64,000 nucleotides of DNA from Larkinella humicola (GCF_008727875.1 NZ_VTWS01000010.1:62001-126000), one strand, 5' to 3'; shown: positions 8,599 through 21,359, counted from the stretch's first letter. Made by a program: numbers and translations. Notes: a model not told the origin generated them from the sequence alone.

Positions 8599-10731
8599 TT
8601 ATAAAACCTTCAGCAGGCCCCGGCGTCGGAGCAGCGGTTTGATGTCGGGTTCGGAACCCCGGAAATTTTTATAGAGCGTCATCGGTTCGTCGGTACCGCC
8701 CTTTTCGAGGACGTTTTTGCGGAACGACTGGGCGGATTTCTGATCGAATAATCCTTTTTGTTTGAATACTTCGAAGGCATCGGCATCCAAAACCGCCGAC
8801 CAGATGTAGCTGTAATAACCCGCCGAATAACCGCCCGCAAAAATGTGTTGAAAATACGTGCTCCGGTAGCGCGGAGGAATCTGGTCGATTAAACCGATTT
8901 TATCCATCGACTGCTTTTCGAAAGCCAGCACATCCGTCGGCACCTCGCCGGGTTTCAGCGTATGGTAATCCATGTCGAGCAGCGACGCGGCCAGGTATTC
9001 AGTCGTTTCAAAACCCTGGTTGAACAGACTGCTTTTGTTGATTTTCTCGATTAGCGCATCCGGAATCACCGCGCCGGTTTTGTAATGTTTGGCGTAGAGT
9101 TTCAGCATTTGCGATTCCTCCGACCAGTTTTCCATGATTTGCGACGGCAGTTCCACGAAGTCGCGTGGCACCGACGTTCCCGACAGACTGGCGTAGGTGA
9201 CGTTGGAAAGCAAACCGTGCAGGGCGTGGCCGAATTCGTGGAAAAACGTCCGGGTTTCCTCCAGACTGAGCAAGGCCGGGGCGTCGCCCGACGGGCGCGA
9301 GAAGTTGCAGACGATGGAAATCACCGGCGTGATTTTCTGGCCTTTTTCAACTTCCTGCCGCCGAAAACTGGTCATCCACGCCCCTCCGCGTTTGCTGGCG
9401 CGCGGGTGAAAATCCATATACAGAATCCCGATGTGCCGTCCGTCGGCTTCTTTCACTTCGTAGCTCTGAACTTCCTCCTGATAGATTGGTAAATCCGTCC
9501 GCCGTTCGAAACGCAAGCCATAGAGCCGCCCGGTGAGCATGAAAATGCCTTCGCGGACGTTTTCGAGCGAGAAATACGGTTTGAGCTGTTCACCATCGAG
9601 CGCGTATTTTTGTTTGCGGAGTTTTTCGGCATAATACCGCCAGTCCCAACTCGCCAGCTTTTCATTTTTGCCCTCTTTGTCCATCAGCGCCTGCAATTCG
9701 GCTGCCTCCTGTTTCGTAACGGGAACGGTTGCAGCCCAGAGTTGATTGAGCAGTTCGCTCACCTTGGCTGGCGTTGAAGCCATGCTTTCTTCCAGCACAA
9801 AAGCCGCGTGGTTTTCGTAGCCCAGCAACTGCGCTTTTTCGGCCCGGAGGTCCACCATTTTAGCCATCAGGGCTTTGTTGTCGCGCTCGTCGTTGTGATT
9901 GCCGCGTTCGAGATACGCCCGAAAAATCTGCTCGCGGAGCGCCCGGTTGTCGGCATATTGCAAAAACGGCATGATGCTCGGGTTTTGCAGGGTGAAAATC
10001 CACTTGCCCTGGGTGTTCCGCTTTTTGGCTTCGTTGGCAGCCGCTTCAACGAGCGAAGCGGGCAAACCGCTGAGGTCTTCCTTTTTGTCGATTACCAGCG
10101 TGTAGGCGTTGTTTTCGGCCAGCAGGTTCTGCCCAAATTTCAGGGTCAGGACCGAAAGCTCTTCATTGATTTTCCGCAGCCGTTCCTGTTTGTCGGCGGT
10201 CAAAGCGGCTCCGCCCCGCACGAAATTCTTGTACGTTTTTTCGAGCAACCGCTGCTGTTCGCCGGTGAGTTTAAGCTGGTTTCGCTGGTCGTAAACGGTT
10301 TTTACGCGCTTGAACAGGGCCGGATTCAGCGCAATATCGTCGCCGTTTTTCGCCAGTTTGGGCGCGATGGTCTGGGCAATTTTCTGAAGAGCCTCGCTGG
10401 TGTTGGCGTTGTTGAGGTTGAAAAATACCGTGCTCACCCGACTGAGCAGATCACCGCCCGCTTCCAGGGCTTCGATGGTGTTGGCAAAAGTGGGTGCCTG
10501 GGTCTGGCTGGTGATTTTCGCAATGTCAGCCGCCTGCTGTTTGATGCCTTCCTCAAAAGCCGGTTCGTAGTGTTCCGGCTTGATTTTGTCGAAGGCCGGT
10601 ACGCCAAAAGGTGTGGTATAGGCGGTGAAAAAAGGATTTTCCGCAATGGATTGGCCGTTCACTGGCGCGAGATCCGTCAAAAGCATGGTCGTTATCAGAA
10701 GTGTAAGCGTTGATTTCATCGAAGAACGCAT
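8599..10731 (-). CDS. dcp: M3 family metallopeptidase, peptidyl-dipeptidase Dcp-like
   Basis: 710-residue zinc peptidase of the thimet oligopeptidase/Dcp family. It carries the motif HEFGHALHG with His498, Glu499 and His502, and the third ligand Glu lies about 25-30 residues further (FVELPSQIMENW). The N-terminus has a signal peptide (MKSTLTLLITTMLLTDLAPVNGQS from the second Met), so it acts in the periplasm, where Dcp enzymes release C-terminal dipeptides from oligopeptides. The length fits the family. It has its own promoter at 10746-10777, with only about 8 bases between the predicted transcription start and the ATG. Confidence 0.93.
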   Translation of the reverse strand: MRSSMKSTLTLLITTMLLTDLAPVNGQSIAENPFFTAYTTPFGVPAFDKIKPEHYEPAFEEGIKQQAADIAKITSQTQAPTFANTIEALEAGGDLLSRVSTVFFNLNNANTSEALQKIAQTIAPKLAKNGDDIALNPALFKRVKTVYDQRNQLKLTGEQQRLLEKTYKNFVRGGAALTADKQERLRKINEELSVLTLKFGQNLLAENNAYTLVIDKKEDLSGLPASLVEAAANEAKKRNTQGKWIFTLQNPSIMPFLQYADNRALREQIFRAYLERGNHNDERDNKALMAKMVDLRAEKAQLLGYENHAAFVLEESMASTPAKVSELLNQLWAATVPVTKQEAAELQALMDKEGKNEKLASWDWRYYAEKLRKQKYALDGEQLKPYFSLENVREGIFMLTGRLYGLRFERRTDLPIYQEEVQSYEVKEADGRHIGILYMDFHPRASKRGGAWMTSFRRQEVEKGQKITPVISIVCNFSRPSGDAPALLSLEETRTFFHEFGHALHGLLSNVTYASLSGTSVPRDFVELPSQIMENWSEESQMLKLYAKHYKTGAVIPDALIEKINKSSLFNQGFETTEYLAASLLDMDYHTLKPGEVPTDVLAFEKQSMDKIGLIDQIPPRYRSTYFQHIFAGGYSAGYYSYIWSAVLDADAFEVFKQKGLFDQKSAQSFRKNVLEKGGTDEPMTLYKNFRGSEPDIKPLLRRRGLLKVL

Positions 10732-10745
10732 TGGTTGGGGTCACT

Positions 10746-10777
10746 CAAAACTACAGAATCGCCGTGCGAAAGCCAAA
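10746..10777 (-). promoter_or_regulatory. Bacteroidota primary-sigma promoter for the M3 peptidase
   Basis: Read on the minus strand: TTTG (10777-10774), 20 bases, then TAGTTTTG (10753-10746). This is an exact match to the TTTG-N19-21-TAnnTTTG form known for Bacteroidota RNA polymerase. The predicted start of transcription is near 10739 and the ATG is at 10731. Confidence 0.7.
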
Positions 10778-10877
10778 CGGACATCTTTGTCCGGCAGCGA
10801 ACAGCACCTGTCCGGCTTCGTACAGTTTGATTTCTGGAGAATGATTTTAATTCATTGATTATCAACATATTAAGATA

Positions 10878-10893
10878 TTGGCACGGCGTTTGG
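10878..10893 (+). promoter_or_regulatory. Possible sigma-54-type promoter
   Basis: TTGGCAC, 4 bases, then TTTGG. It has the invariant GG of the -24 box, and the second pair is at the right spacing (GG-N10-NN), but it is GG instead of the invariant GC. It lies 80 bases upstream of the small secreted protein gene at 10973. It is one base short of the consensus, so this is tentative. Confidence 0.35.
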
Positions 10894-10972
10894 AATACAA
10901 GTAACCGAACACGTAAGCAACACCTTTTGAATCATACCCAACAACAACAAATACATAAACGTAAACAACACC

Positions 10973-11359
10973 ATGTTCAATCTCCTGAGTAATCTGATCT
11001 GTACCGCGCTATTGAGCGCCCCGGTTTTGAGTGAACCCGCTACGCCCAGCGCACTGCCCTTTGGTGCCAGCGCCTATGTGACTTCCGAAAACAAGATTCG
11101 GGTATCCGTCGTAAAATCGGCCGCGGAGCCGGTGACGGTTCTGCTGCGCAACGACAAAAAAGAAATCATTTTTCAGGAAACGATTTCGAAGAAAGAATTG
11201 AAATACGCGGCCAAACTGGACATGAAAAATCTGGCTGATGGTGCCTACGAGCTGGAATTCAAGTCGGCTCAGGGCGCCATTCGCAAGCAAGTGAACGTGG
11301 CCACTCCGCCGGTTTCCACACCCGCCCGGTCGGTGGTTTTGAACACCCCCGCCGAGTAA
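10973..11359 (+). CDS. Small secreted protein of unknown function
   Basis: 128 residues. A signal peptide (MFNLLSNLICTALLSAPVLSEPA) precedes a short beta-rich domain (about 30-110) with strands such as KIRVSVVKSAAEPVTVLLRNDKKEIIFQETI and DGAYELEFKSAQGAIRKQVNV. This is the shape of the C-terminal folds (T9SS tails, DUF3244-like) that occur as free-standing small proteins in Cytophagales. I cannot assign a function. It has a long untranslated leader, its own terminator at 11383-11415, and a possible sigma-54 box upstream. Confidence 0.75.
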   Translation: MFNLLSNLICTALLSAPVLSEPATPSALPFGASAYVTSENKIRVSVVKSAAEPVTVLLRNDKKEIIFQETISKKELKYAAKLDMKNLADGAYELEFKSAQGAIRKQVNVATPPVSTPARSVVLNTPAE

Positions 11360-11382
11360 TACCGTAGAATTAGACAAACTGG

Positions 11383-11415
11383 AAAACCACCTCCGCACGG
11401 CAGAGGTGGTTTTTT
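11383..11415. terminator. Bidirectional intrinsic terminator
   Basis: An 11-bp stem AAAACCACCTC (11383-11393) / GAGGTGGTTTT (11403-11413) with a 9-base loop and two further T. It sits between the convergent genes ending at 11359 (+) and 11417 (-). Confidence 0.88.
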
Positions 11416-11416
11416 G

Positions 11417-12577
11417 TTATTGTTTTGCCGAAACGGCAATCATCCGGTTGAGTGTCAGAAAGCTGCCATCAGCGGTTTCCATTTCGGTGCGCTGGTTGCC
11501 GATCCAGAAACAGGCGTGGTATTTTCCGCCCAGTTCATACGTCCCGCTGTAATAGGGCGTATCCTTGCTTAAAGCCAGGTTTTGACAAAAAGCCCGCGTC
11601 GCTCCGTTGGGAACGGGCAGCAGGGTTTCGGTCACGTCGCCGGTTGGACTCACCCGCCAGACGACGGGCAAAAACCGGCGGTAATCGAGAATATTGAGGT
11701 GGAGGTGGCCCTGGCGGTCGGTTTGCATTTCGTGCAGCCGCTGCGATGCCGGGTCGACGGGCTGGCTTAGTTGAAACCGGGTGCCGTTTTTCCAGATGGT
11801 CGGGGTGGGCGCCGAGCGATCCCGGACGTCGTTCCGTTCACCAGCTATAAAAACACCCTGATCCGACGGCAGAATGTAAAATGAGAGTGATTTGACCGGT
11901 CGGTTGTCAATTTCCTGAAACCGGACCGAATCACGCCGATCGACCGTCCAGTGGCCCGGATGAACGACAAACGCGCCATTCTGTTCCAGCACCTGAACCC
12001 CGCCCACAAAGAGCTGGTCGTTGTGCAGAGCGAGGTTTCCAGTGCCAAGTTCTCCGCCTTCAACAGCCGTAGGAAATCCTTTGAGAACGATCATCTCAGG
12101 TGTCGAATTGCCTTTTATTTTCCAGAGAACCGGCTGTAAATCAATGCTTCCCAGCAAATACAGTGCGCCCTGAAAAAACTGGAGGTCGCGCAATCCGGCT
12201 TTGTCAAAGACCAGATGGTTGGGGAGAGGTAGGTCGATTTTGCGGCCGTTCTTCCAGTAGCACGGTTTCATCCGCTCGTCCGCCGGATCGACGTAATACC
12301 CGGCAATGTACAGGTCGTTGCCCTGCTTTTGCAGGCCGTAGCAGCCGGTTTCCTGCGCCAATCCCAGTTCCAGGCGGTGCATGTTGTCCTGTTCCCAGTA
12401 AACTGCTACGTAGCGACGGGCCTGCAGGTCGAGCAGTTGGCCGGTGGTATAAAGAACGACTGAATCTTTTTCGGCAAGGGGCGTGACGCGGTCGGTGGTC
12501 TGGCAACCGGCCATCAACAGGCCCGCCAGCCAGACCACCGTTCCGACCAGGATTCCGTAGTGAGGAAACGTATTCAT
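11417..12577 (-). CDS. Hypothetical lipoprotein with propeller-like repeats
   Basis: About 386 residues from the ATG at 12577; a longer in-frame extension to 12619 begins with a poor start and lacks signal-like sequence. The lipobox LLMAGC is near residue 25. The mature part is rich in short repeats of the type YIAGYYVD....PCYWKNGRKIDL and FVGGVQV...GHWTVDRR, which suggests a beta-propeller or YncE-like surface protein. No catalytic motif is visible. The gene diverges from the helicase gene, with only about 130 bases between the two start codons. Confidence 0.75.
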   Translation of the reverse strand: MNTFPHYGILVGTVVWLAGLLMAGCQTTDRVTPLAEKDSVVLYTTGQLLDLQARRYVAVYWEQDNMHRLELGLAQETGCYGLQKQGNDLYIAGYYVDPADERMKPCYWKNGRKIDLPLPNHLVFDKAGLRDLQFFQGALYLLGSIDLQPVLWKIKGNSTPEMIVLKGFPTAVEGGELGTGNLALHNDQLFVGGVQVLEQNGAFVVHPGHWTVDRRDSVRFQEIDNRPVKSLSFYILPSDQGVFIAGERNDVRDRSAPTPTIWKNGTRFQLSQPVDPASQRLHEMQTDRQGHLHLNILDYRRFLPVVWRVSPTGDVTETLLPVPNGATRAFCQNLALSKDTPYYSGTYELGGKYHACFWIGNQRTEMETADGSFLTLNRMIAVSAKQ

Positions 12578-12710
12578 CCAGTATCTGTTGTTTTTGGAAG
12601 ATGACTCAGGGGAAGTCAAAAGGGTTGGAACGGTTTTTCAGGAATATTCCCTTTACTTCGCACTTGCATTGGACATGACCAACCACCACCGGAGTCCAGC
12701 GTACACCACC

Positions 12711-13949
12711 ATGAAATTCGACGATTATTATATTGCCCCCGATATTAAGCGGAATCTGGAAGGGTTAGGCTTCAAAAAACCGACCGACATTCAGTTTAAA
12801 TCGATACCGCCGATTCTGAAGGGCGAAGACGTGCTGGCGATTGCCCAAACCGGCACCGGAAAAACGGCGGCTTTTGCCATTCCGGTCGTCAGTATGCTGC
12901 ATGAACGGAAAAAGCAGAAGCGGGCGGAGGGCATCAAGTGTCTGGTAATGGTGCCGACCCGCGAGCTGGCGTTGCAAATCGCCGGGGTGTTCGAGCAGAT
13001 TTCCCGGCACATGAACCTGAAAGTGTTTTGTGTTTTTGGTGGGGTGGAGCAGGGCCCGCAGATTGCGCAACTGGAAGCGGGCATCGACATTCTGATTGCG
13101 ACGCCGGGCCGGATGTTCGATCTGGTGAGCCAGGGCTACATCCGCTTGCAGCGGGTCGAAATCCTGATTCTGGACGAAGCCGATCACATGCTTGATCTGG
13201 GCTTTATCAAAGACATCCAGGATTTGATGAAATTCCTGCCCCGCAAGCGGCAAACGCTGTTTTTTTCGGCCACGATCAACGAGAAAATCAAGAAGTTAGC
13301 CTATTCGCTGGTGCACAATGCCATCCGGATTCAGATTTCGCCCAAAGATCCGGTGGCCAAAAACATCGACCATTCCGTGGCTTTTGTCGGGATGGACGAC
13401 AAGCGGTTTTTTCTGGAACGGCTGATTCAGGAACATCCCGACAGCAAAATTCTGGTATTTGTCCGGACGAAAGTCCGGGCAGAACGGGTGTTAAAGGCCC
13501 TGGAACGCGTTGGGATCAAGAGCGAAACCATTCACGGTGACAAGGAACAGAAAGACCGCTTGCAGGTGATGAATCAGTTCCGAAGCGGGGAGGTTAAGGT
13601 GCTGATTGCCACCGACATCAGTGCACGAGGCATCGACATCGCCAACGTGGATTACGTCGTCAATTATGACCTGCCCGAGCAACCCGAGAACTACGTTCAC
13701 CGCGTGGGCCGGACGGGTCGGGGAACCCAGAAAGGTCAGGCGTTCTCGTTTTGCAGCCCCGAAGAAAAACCGATCCTCGACGAAATTGAAACGTTTCTGG
13801 ACAAACCCATCCGCGTCGCCCAGATCGACCAGATCGACTACCAGGAAACCGTCGATGCCAGCAAAGGCGCGCAGTTTGACCTGAAAGCCTTGATGAAGGA
13901 AGCGGAGGAACTGCAGTTGGGGCGGAAGAAGCGGAAAAAGAAGAAGTAA
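12711..13949 (+). CDS. rhlE: DEAD-box ATP-dependent RNA helicase, RhlE-like
   Basis: 412 residues from ATG 12711; the in-frame stretch upstream is not conserved sequence. All DEAD-box motifs are present: Q motif (GFKKPTDIQ, 21-29), motif I AQTGTGKT (45-52), PTREL (82-86), TPGR (131-134), DEAD (155-158), SAT in FFSATI, and in the second RecA domain ARGIDIANV and HRVGRTGRG. A short basic tail (GRKKRKKKK) follows, as in RhlE-type helicases that remodel rRNA or assist mRNA decay. It is cytoplasmic. The poor -7-like box TACTTCGC upstream has no clear -33 partner. Confidence 0.93.
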   Translation: MKFDDYYIAPDIKRNLEGLGFKKPTDIQFKSIPPILKGEDVLAIAQTGTGKTAAFAIPVVSMLHERKKQKRAEGIKCLVMVPTRELALQIAGVFEQISRHMNLKVFCVFGGVEQGPQIAQLEAGIDILIATPGRMFDLVSQGYIRLQRVEILILDEADHMLDLGFIKDIQDLMKFLPRKRQTLFFSATINEKIKKLAYSLVHNAIRIQISPKDPVAKNIDHSVAFVGMDDKRFFLERLIQEHPDSKILVFVRTKVRAERVLKALERVGIKSETIHGDKEQKDRLQVMNQFRSGEVKVLIATDISARGIDIANVDYVVNYDLPEQPENYVHRVGRTGRGTQKGQAFSFCSPEEKPILDEIETFLDKPIRVAQIDQIDYQETVDASKGAQFDLKALMKEAEELQLGRKKRKKKK

Positions 13950-13965
13950 AGACTTTTCCAAGTCT
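13950..13965. terminator. Weak hairpin between convergent genes
   Basis: AGACTT / AAGTCT with a TTCC loop, directly after the helicase stop and abutting the DenD stop. The stem is only 6 bp with no strong T-run, so terminator function is uncertain. Confidence 0.35.
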
Positions 13966-14907
13966 CTATTTCTCCGCCAGAAACTGCCGGATAAACCCGT
14001 CAAAATCCTGATCTACGGAAAAGCCAAGCTGAAGCGCCCGGCGGTTGTCGACGGCGGTGGGCCAACTGCTGACAATGGCGTGAATGGCGGAATCGGGCCG
14101 GAACTCGACCCGGTTTACGGTTTCCCGGTTCGTGTGCCGCTCCAGGGTTTCGAGCATGTCCCGGATGGGAACCGAAATGCCGGGCAGGTTGACCGTCCGC
14201 CAGTCGCCGAAGGCGGTGCTTTCCAGCGTGGCCCCATGCAGGAGGTTGCGAATGATTGTGTCCGGGCTGGACACCAACACGGTCAGATCCGGCGAAACGG
14301 GGCAAATGGCGGTTTCGCCGTGAATGGGTTCCCGAATGATGCTGCTGACAAACGAAGAGGCCGCCTGATTGGGTCGGCCGGGCCGGACACAAATGGTGGG
14401 CAACCGCAGCACCCTTCCATCGACAAAATTTTTCCGGCTGTAGTCATTGACCAGCAACTCCACGATGGCCTTCTGAATGCCGTACGAGGAACGGGGTGTA
14501 ATGACGGTCCGTTCATCGACCACCGCCGGGAGTTCCCCGCCGTAGACGGCAAAACCGCTGGCAAACACAAACCGGATGCCCGGCTGCTGGTGACGGCAAG
14601 CTTCCAGCAGGTGCCGGGAACTGTCGAGATTCACGCTCAAGCCCAGATCGAACTCCTTTTCGGCCTGACTGCTCACCACCGCTGCGAGGTGAAACAGAAG
14701 CCCGGTTCTGGACGACACGATGCTTTTGGCCGCGCCTTCTGCCGACAGATCGATCTGCTGGCAACGCACCCGATCGTCGTTTCCCGGATTCGTTGGTAAA
14801 ATCAGATCGACCAGAAGCAATTCCTCAAAAGCCAGCGAACTGTTCAGGAGTGCTTTGGCCAGCCGCTGACCCAGAAAACCGGCACCGCCGGTAATGATGA
14901 TTTGCAT
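13966..14907 (-). CDS. denD: NAD-dependent epimerase/dehydratase, D-erythronate dehydrogenase-like
   Basis: 313 residues from ATG 14907. The sequence before this Met is unrelated to the fold, and the Rossmann motif GGAGFLG sits at residues 7-13. The extended-SDR active-site pair is Tyr142 and Lys146 in SYGIQK. Blocks such as RLPTICVRPGRPNQAASSFVSSIIREP match the D-erythronate (2-hydroxy-3-carboxylate sugar acid) dehydrogenases, DenD, which oxidise D-erythronate to 2-oxo-tetronate. The partner kinase and decarboxylase genes (otnK, otnC) are not adjacent, so the exact substrate is inferred from sequence alone. Confidence 0.8.
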   Translation of the reverse strand: MQIIITGGAGFLGQRLAKALLNSSLAFEELLLVDLILPTNPGNDDRVRCQQIDLSAEGAAKSIVSSRTGLLFHLAAVVSSQAEKEFDLGLSVNLDSSRHLLEACRHQQPGIRFVFASGFAVYGGELPAVVDERTVITPRSSYGIQKAIVELLVNDYSRKNFVDGRVLRLPTICVRPGRPNQAASSFVSSIIREPIHGETAICPVSPDLTVLVSSPDTIIRNLLHGATLESTAFGDWRTVNLPGISVPIRDMLETLERHTNRETVNRVEFRPDSAIHAIVSSWPTAVDNRRALQLGFSVDQDFDGFIRQFLAEK

Positions 14908-15009
14908 GGGTTGAAAAAATTGGACAGGCGTAAATAAGCAAACAAGTTCGCATAAAAAAACTATATTTATCCTTGAAGAAAACATAAAAGAGTATAAAGA
15001 TTCGTCGCC

Positions 15010-15747
15010 ATGACATTGGAAGAGGAGATAGCGATTGTCCGGTTCGGGCAGGGAGTTCTTTCGCATGACGAACTGCTGGCGCATTTCAGTCAACTGGAGG
15101 AGCCTAAAAAAAAGAAGCTGTTGTTCAAGTTGTCGTCACTGGTCGATTTTGCCGATCCGGTTGATTCCGATATTGAACAGGCCATTGCGGATTGCCCTCT
15201 GAAAGCTACCGATCCGCTGTGCGTCGCCCTAATTATAGACCGGTTCAGGGTCAATCGGATCGGCATGCTGAAAGAAGAGGATCTCGACAGAGCCTACACT
15301 TTACAGGCTTATTTGTTTAAAACCGCCTTTCAACGGAGTTACGAGGCCAAAAAAGGCAGCCCCACTCAGTGGTGGTATTGGGATTTGTCGGCCAGTGAGA
15401 TCGGATCGACCATCCAGACCGCCCATCAGAAGGTAGTGGATGAGGTCTATGATGACCCGGGTTTTCGGGGCGAATTTATGTGCCTGGCCAAACTGTGGAA
15501 GGACCACGATGCGATGATGCAGGCCCAATTTCAGGAACCTGTTCTTGTGAATGTAAGCCCCTCCCATTTTCTCAGTTATGATGCGATCATATCCGAGTGG
15601 GCGAAGCAAAATCAGGAAGTGGGAAAATTTTCACATGGAATCGCGGCTCTTCGCAACTCCCTGGATCGGGCCCTTTCTGCCAAATATGGATTAAATCCCG
15701 CTCAGGCGTGGCGGTTAATCAAAGACGTCATGAAGCGGCATTCGTAA
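15010..15747 (+). CDS. Conserved hypothetical protein, possibly DUF5958 family
   Basis: 245-residue soluble protein with no signal peptide. The N-terminal 60 residues (EEEIAIVRFGQGVLSHDELLAHFSQL) form a helical block reminiscent of DUF5958. The rest is also largely helical (KTAFQRSYEAKKGSPTQWWYWDL, then EFMCLAKLWKDHDAMMQAQF). I know no activity for it. It diverges from denD with 102 bases between starts and converges with the next gene, which leaves only ten bases between the stops. Confidence 0.65.
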   Translation: MTLEEEIAIVRFGQGVLSHDELLAHFSQLEEPKKKKLLFKLSSLVDFADPVDSDIEQAIADCPLKATDPLCVALIIDRFRVNRIGMLKEEDLDRAYTLQAYLFKTAFQRSYEAKKGSPTQWWYWDLSASEIGSTIQTAHQKVVDEVYDDPGFRGEFMCLAKLWKDHDAMMQAQFQEPVLVNVSPSHFLSYDAIISEWAKQNQEVGKFSHGIAALRNSLDRALSAKYGLNPAQAWRLIKDVMKRHS

Positions 15748-15757
15748 AACCGCCTTT

Positions 15758-16066
15758 TCAAAACCGTTTTCCGTTGCTGTGTAGTTTGTTGCGGACAATC
15801 AGCGGTAGTTCGGTAATGGATTCGATCTCTTCAAGCGGAATGTGGCGGCTGTAATGCGTGACCGCTCCCGTGAAATCATACGGGATAATCGAGAAAAAGC
15901 GTCGTTTGCCTTCTAAATAGCTGTAAAAAAGGATCGGGCAGGCCTCCGTAGGCAGCGGATCATACAGTTTGGCGGGCTTAACGGGTGGCTGATCGCCTTT
16001 AAGCTGAATGGCAACGTAATGGCTGGAGGAATCCAGATGAAGCGCCCGAAATTCGTCAAGTGTCAT
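15758..16066 (-). CDS. Hypothetical protein, 102 residues
   Basis: Small soluble protein with no recognised family. It has aromatic-rich segments (ILFYSYLEGKRRFFSIIPYDF) and a charged tail. The ATG start and codon use look normal. It is read on the same strand as the P1 peptidase gene that lies upstream of it (66-base gap), so it may be the last gene of that transcript. Confidence 0.55.
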   Translation of the reverse strand: MTLDEFRALHLDSSSHYVAIQLKGDQPPVKPAKLYDPLPTEACPILFYSYLEGKRRFFSIIPYDFTGAVTHYSRHIPLEEIESITELPLIVRNKLHSNGKRF

Positions 16067-16132
16067 GGTTGGATGGAGAATTTAAACTCAAGATAGTGAA
16101 AGTCCGATTCGTATTTACTATTTTCAAAGTCA

Positions 16133-17287
16133 TTATTTCCCTTCATTCAGCCGGTTATACTTTTTCAAAACCGCTTTCAGCCGGTCGTGGGGCAGGCCGT
16201 ATACTTTGTGGTGATCAATGCCTTCCATCGTTTCGGCCGCCACCAGGGCATTCAGAATGGCTTCTTCCGTGGCTTCAACGGTGGCTTTAAAAACCGCATC
16301 CAGACTGGATTTATCCACGGATCGGTACGTGGTCGTTTTGGTGTCGGCGTCAAACGCGGCTTTCTGCGTGGAGAAGGCCATGAAAATATCACCCGAACTG
16401 TTGGTGCCGTAGGTCCCGGTGCGGGCCAGGCCCATCGTCACCCGCTTGGCCACCAGATTCAGTTGGGAAGAAACGAGTGGCGCATCGGTTCCAACGATGG
16501 CGATGATCGAGCCGTCTTTTTCATTGATTACCGGCATCAAATCCGTCACTTCTTTCCCGACCGGAACCCCTGCCATCATCAGATCGTCGCGCCGGCCAAA
16601 GTTGGCCTGCACCAGCACTCCCACCGTATAGTCCTGATTACCAATTCGAATCTGTCGCGAAGCCGTGCCGGTTCCTCCCTTGAAACCGTAGCAAACCATG
16701 CCCGTTCCTCCGCCGACGTTTCCTTCCAAAACCGTCCCCGAAGCCGCACTTTCCAGCGCCTGGAAGACGTGTTCTTTTTGGATGTGCAAGCCGTTGATGT
16801 CGTTTAGCAACCCGTCCCAGGTTTCGCCGACCAGGGGCAAACCGAATGAAAAATCGAGCGCCGTTTTGGTCGAAAACCGCTGGTGACACCACGCGCCGAT
16901 GGCATCGCGAACCACCCCGACACTGTTGGTGTTGGTGATGCCGACCGGACCAAAACCGGTGCCGTAGTCGTGGAGGTAGGGAATTCCGGTCATTTCGCCG
17001 TCGCCGTTGAAAATGAAGTAACCCGCCGGGTAAGTCCGGTCGGTTTTCCCCGTGGGCAGCACCACCGTGACGCCCGTTCGGATCGGCCCTTTCCCCAACA
17101 CCCATTTTCCGCGGCCCTCAATCCGGGTTTTGTAGCCCACCAGCACACCGGGAACATCGGTGATCGCATTGAATGGACCCGGTTTTCCGTTTAGCGGAAT
17201 GCCGAGGTCGCGGGCGCGTGGTTTGGAGGCTGGTTGTGCATGAACCGCAGTAGACAACAGCAAAAAGAGCGCGCACCAGGATTTCAT
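16133..17287 (-). CDS. P1 family peptidase (DmpA/L-aminopeptidase type)
   Basis: About 384 residues from the Met at 17287, which begins a clean signal peptide (MKSWCALFLLLSTAVHAQ); a Met at 17317 is ten residues earlier. It matches the P1/DmpA fold: ARDLGIPLNGKPGPFNAITDVPGVLVG near the N-terminus, a glycine-rich loop GGGTGMVCYGFKGGTGTASR near the middle, and NSSGDIFMAFST, which contains the Ser that becomes the nucleophile after autocleavage in DmpA. It is exported and probably acts on N-terminal amino acids, amides or beta-amino acid peptides. It lies directly downstream of the Rph-like gene on the same strand. Confidence 0.88.
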   Translation of the reverse strand: MKSWCALFLLLSTAVHAQPASKPRARDLGIPLNGKPGPFNAITDVPGVLVGYKTRIEGRGKWVLGKGPIRTGVTVVLPTGKTDRTYPAGYFIFNGDGEMTGIPYLHDYGTGFGPVGITNTNSVGVVRDAIGAWCHQRFSTKTALDFSFGLPLVGETWDGLLNDINGLHIQKEHVFQALESAASGTVLEGNVGGGTGMVCYGFKGGTGTASRQIRIGNQDYTVGVLVQANFGRRDDLMMAGVPVGKEVTDLMPVINEKDGSIIAIVGTDAPLVSSQLNLVAKRVTMGLARTGTYGTNSSGDIFMAFSTQKAAFDADTKTTTYRSVDKSSLDAVFKATVEATEEAILNALVAAETMEGIDHHKVYGLPHDRLKAVLKKYNRLNEGK

Positions 17288-17321
17288 AAGACCAAAAAAG
17301 TAAGATTCGTGTAGCAATGAA

Positions 17322-17326
17322 CAAAT

Positions 17327-17329
<3 letters not shown>
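17322..17329 (-). promoter_or_regulatory. Possible -7 box for the P1 peptidase gene
   Basis: TAAATTTG on the minus strand, an exact TAnnTTTG, 35 bases before the ATG at 17287. No -33 TTTG is seen at 19-21 bases, and the box overlaps the end of the Rph-like gene. Confidence 0.35.
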
Positions 17330-21090
<3,761 letters not shown>

Positions 21091-21108
21091 AGTATCTTTT
21101 CAAGTAAA

Positions 21109-21127
21109 TATCTTAGTTGCAAAGATA
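21109..21127 (-). promoter_or_regulatory. Candidate MarR operator
   Basis: Inverted repeat TATCTT (21109-21114) / AAGATA (21122-21127) with 7 bases between. A further TATCTT is at 21093-21098. The repeat covers the -7 box and predicted transcription start of the marR promoter, which is where a repressor would bind. Confidence 0.6.
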
Positions 21128-21151
21128 ATAGCAAATTGGCACGATTACCAA
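21120..21151 (-). promoter_or_regulatory. Promoter of the MarR/Rph-methyltransferase operon
   Basis: Minus strand: TTGG (21151-21148), 20 bases, TATCTTTG (21127-21120). The -7 box matches TAnnTTTG exactly and the -33 box is a near match. The ATG is at 21090, about 23 bases after the predicted start of transcription. Confidence 0.65.
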
Positions 21152-21329
21152 GTATTTTTGGGCGGGCTTTGAGGACGTAGTGCTAGTCCCTGGCTTTCAA
21201 AAAGCAATGTGGAATGATGACAACGGAGTGGACGGAGAGGCACAATCCACTAAAAATTTTATTTTGATAAACTTTTGATTTTTAATGCTTTACAAGGTTT
21301 TCTTCAACGAGCCATAGTCGTATAAATTT

Positions 21330-21359
21330 AACGGGAGCAAACCGTCGCTTGCTCCCGTT
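21330..21359 (-). terminator. Intrinsic terminator of the GH9 gene
   Basis: Perfect 11-bp stem AACGGGAGCAA (21330-21340) / TTGCTCCCGTT (21349-21359), 8-base loop, followed on the minus strand by AAATTTATA. It lies 22 bases after the stop of the cellulase gene. The other bases between 21160 and 21330 show no feature. Confidence 0.75.

Noticed and set aside
12588-12710. Extended N-terminus of the RhlE helicase
   Set aside because: It begins at TTG and lacks helicase sequence; the conserved protein starts at ATG 12711 just before the Q motif.
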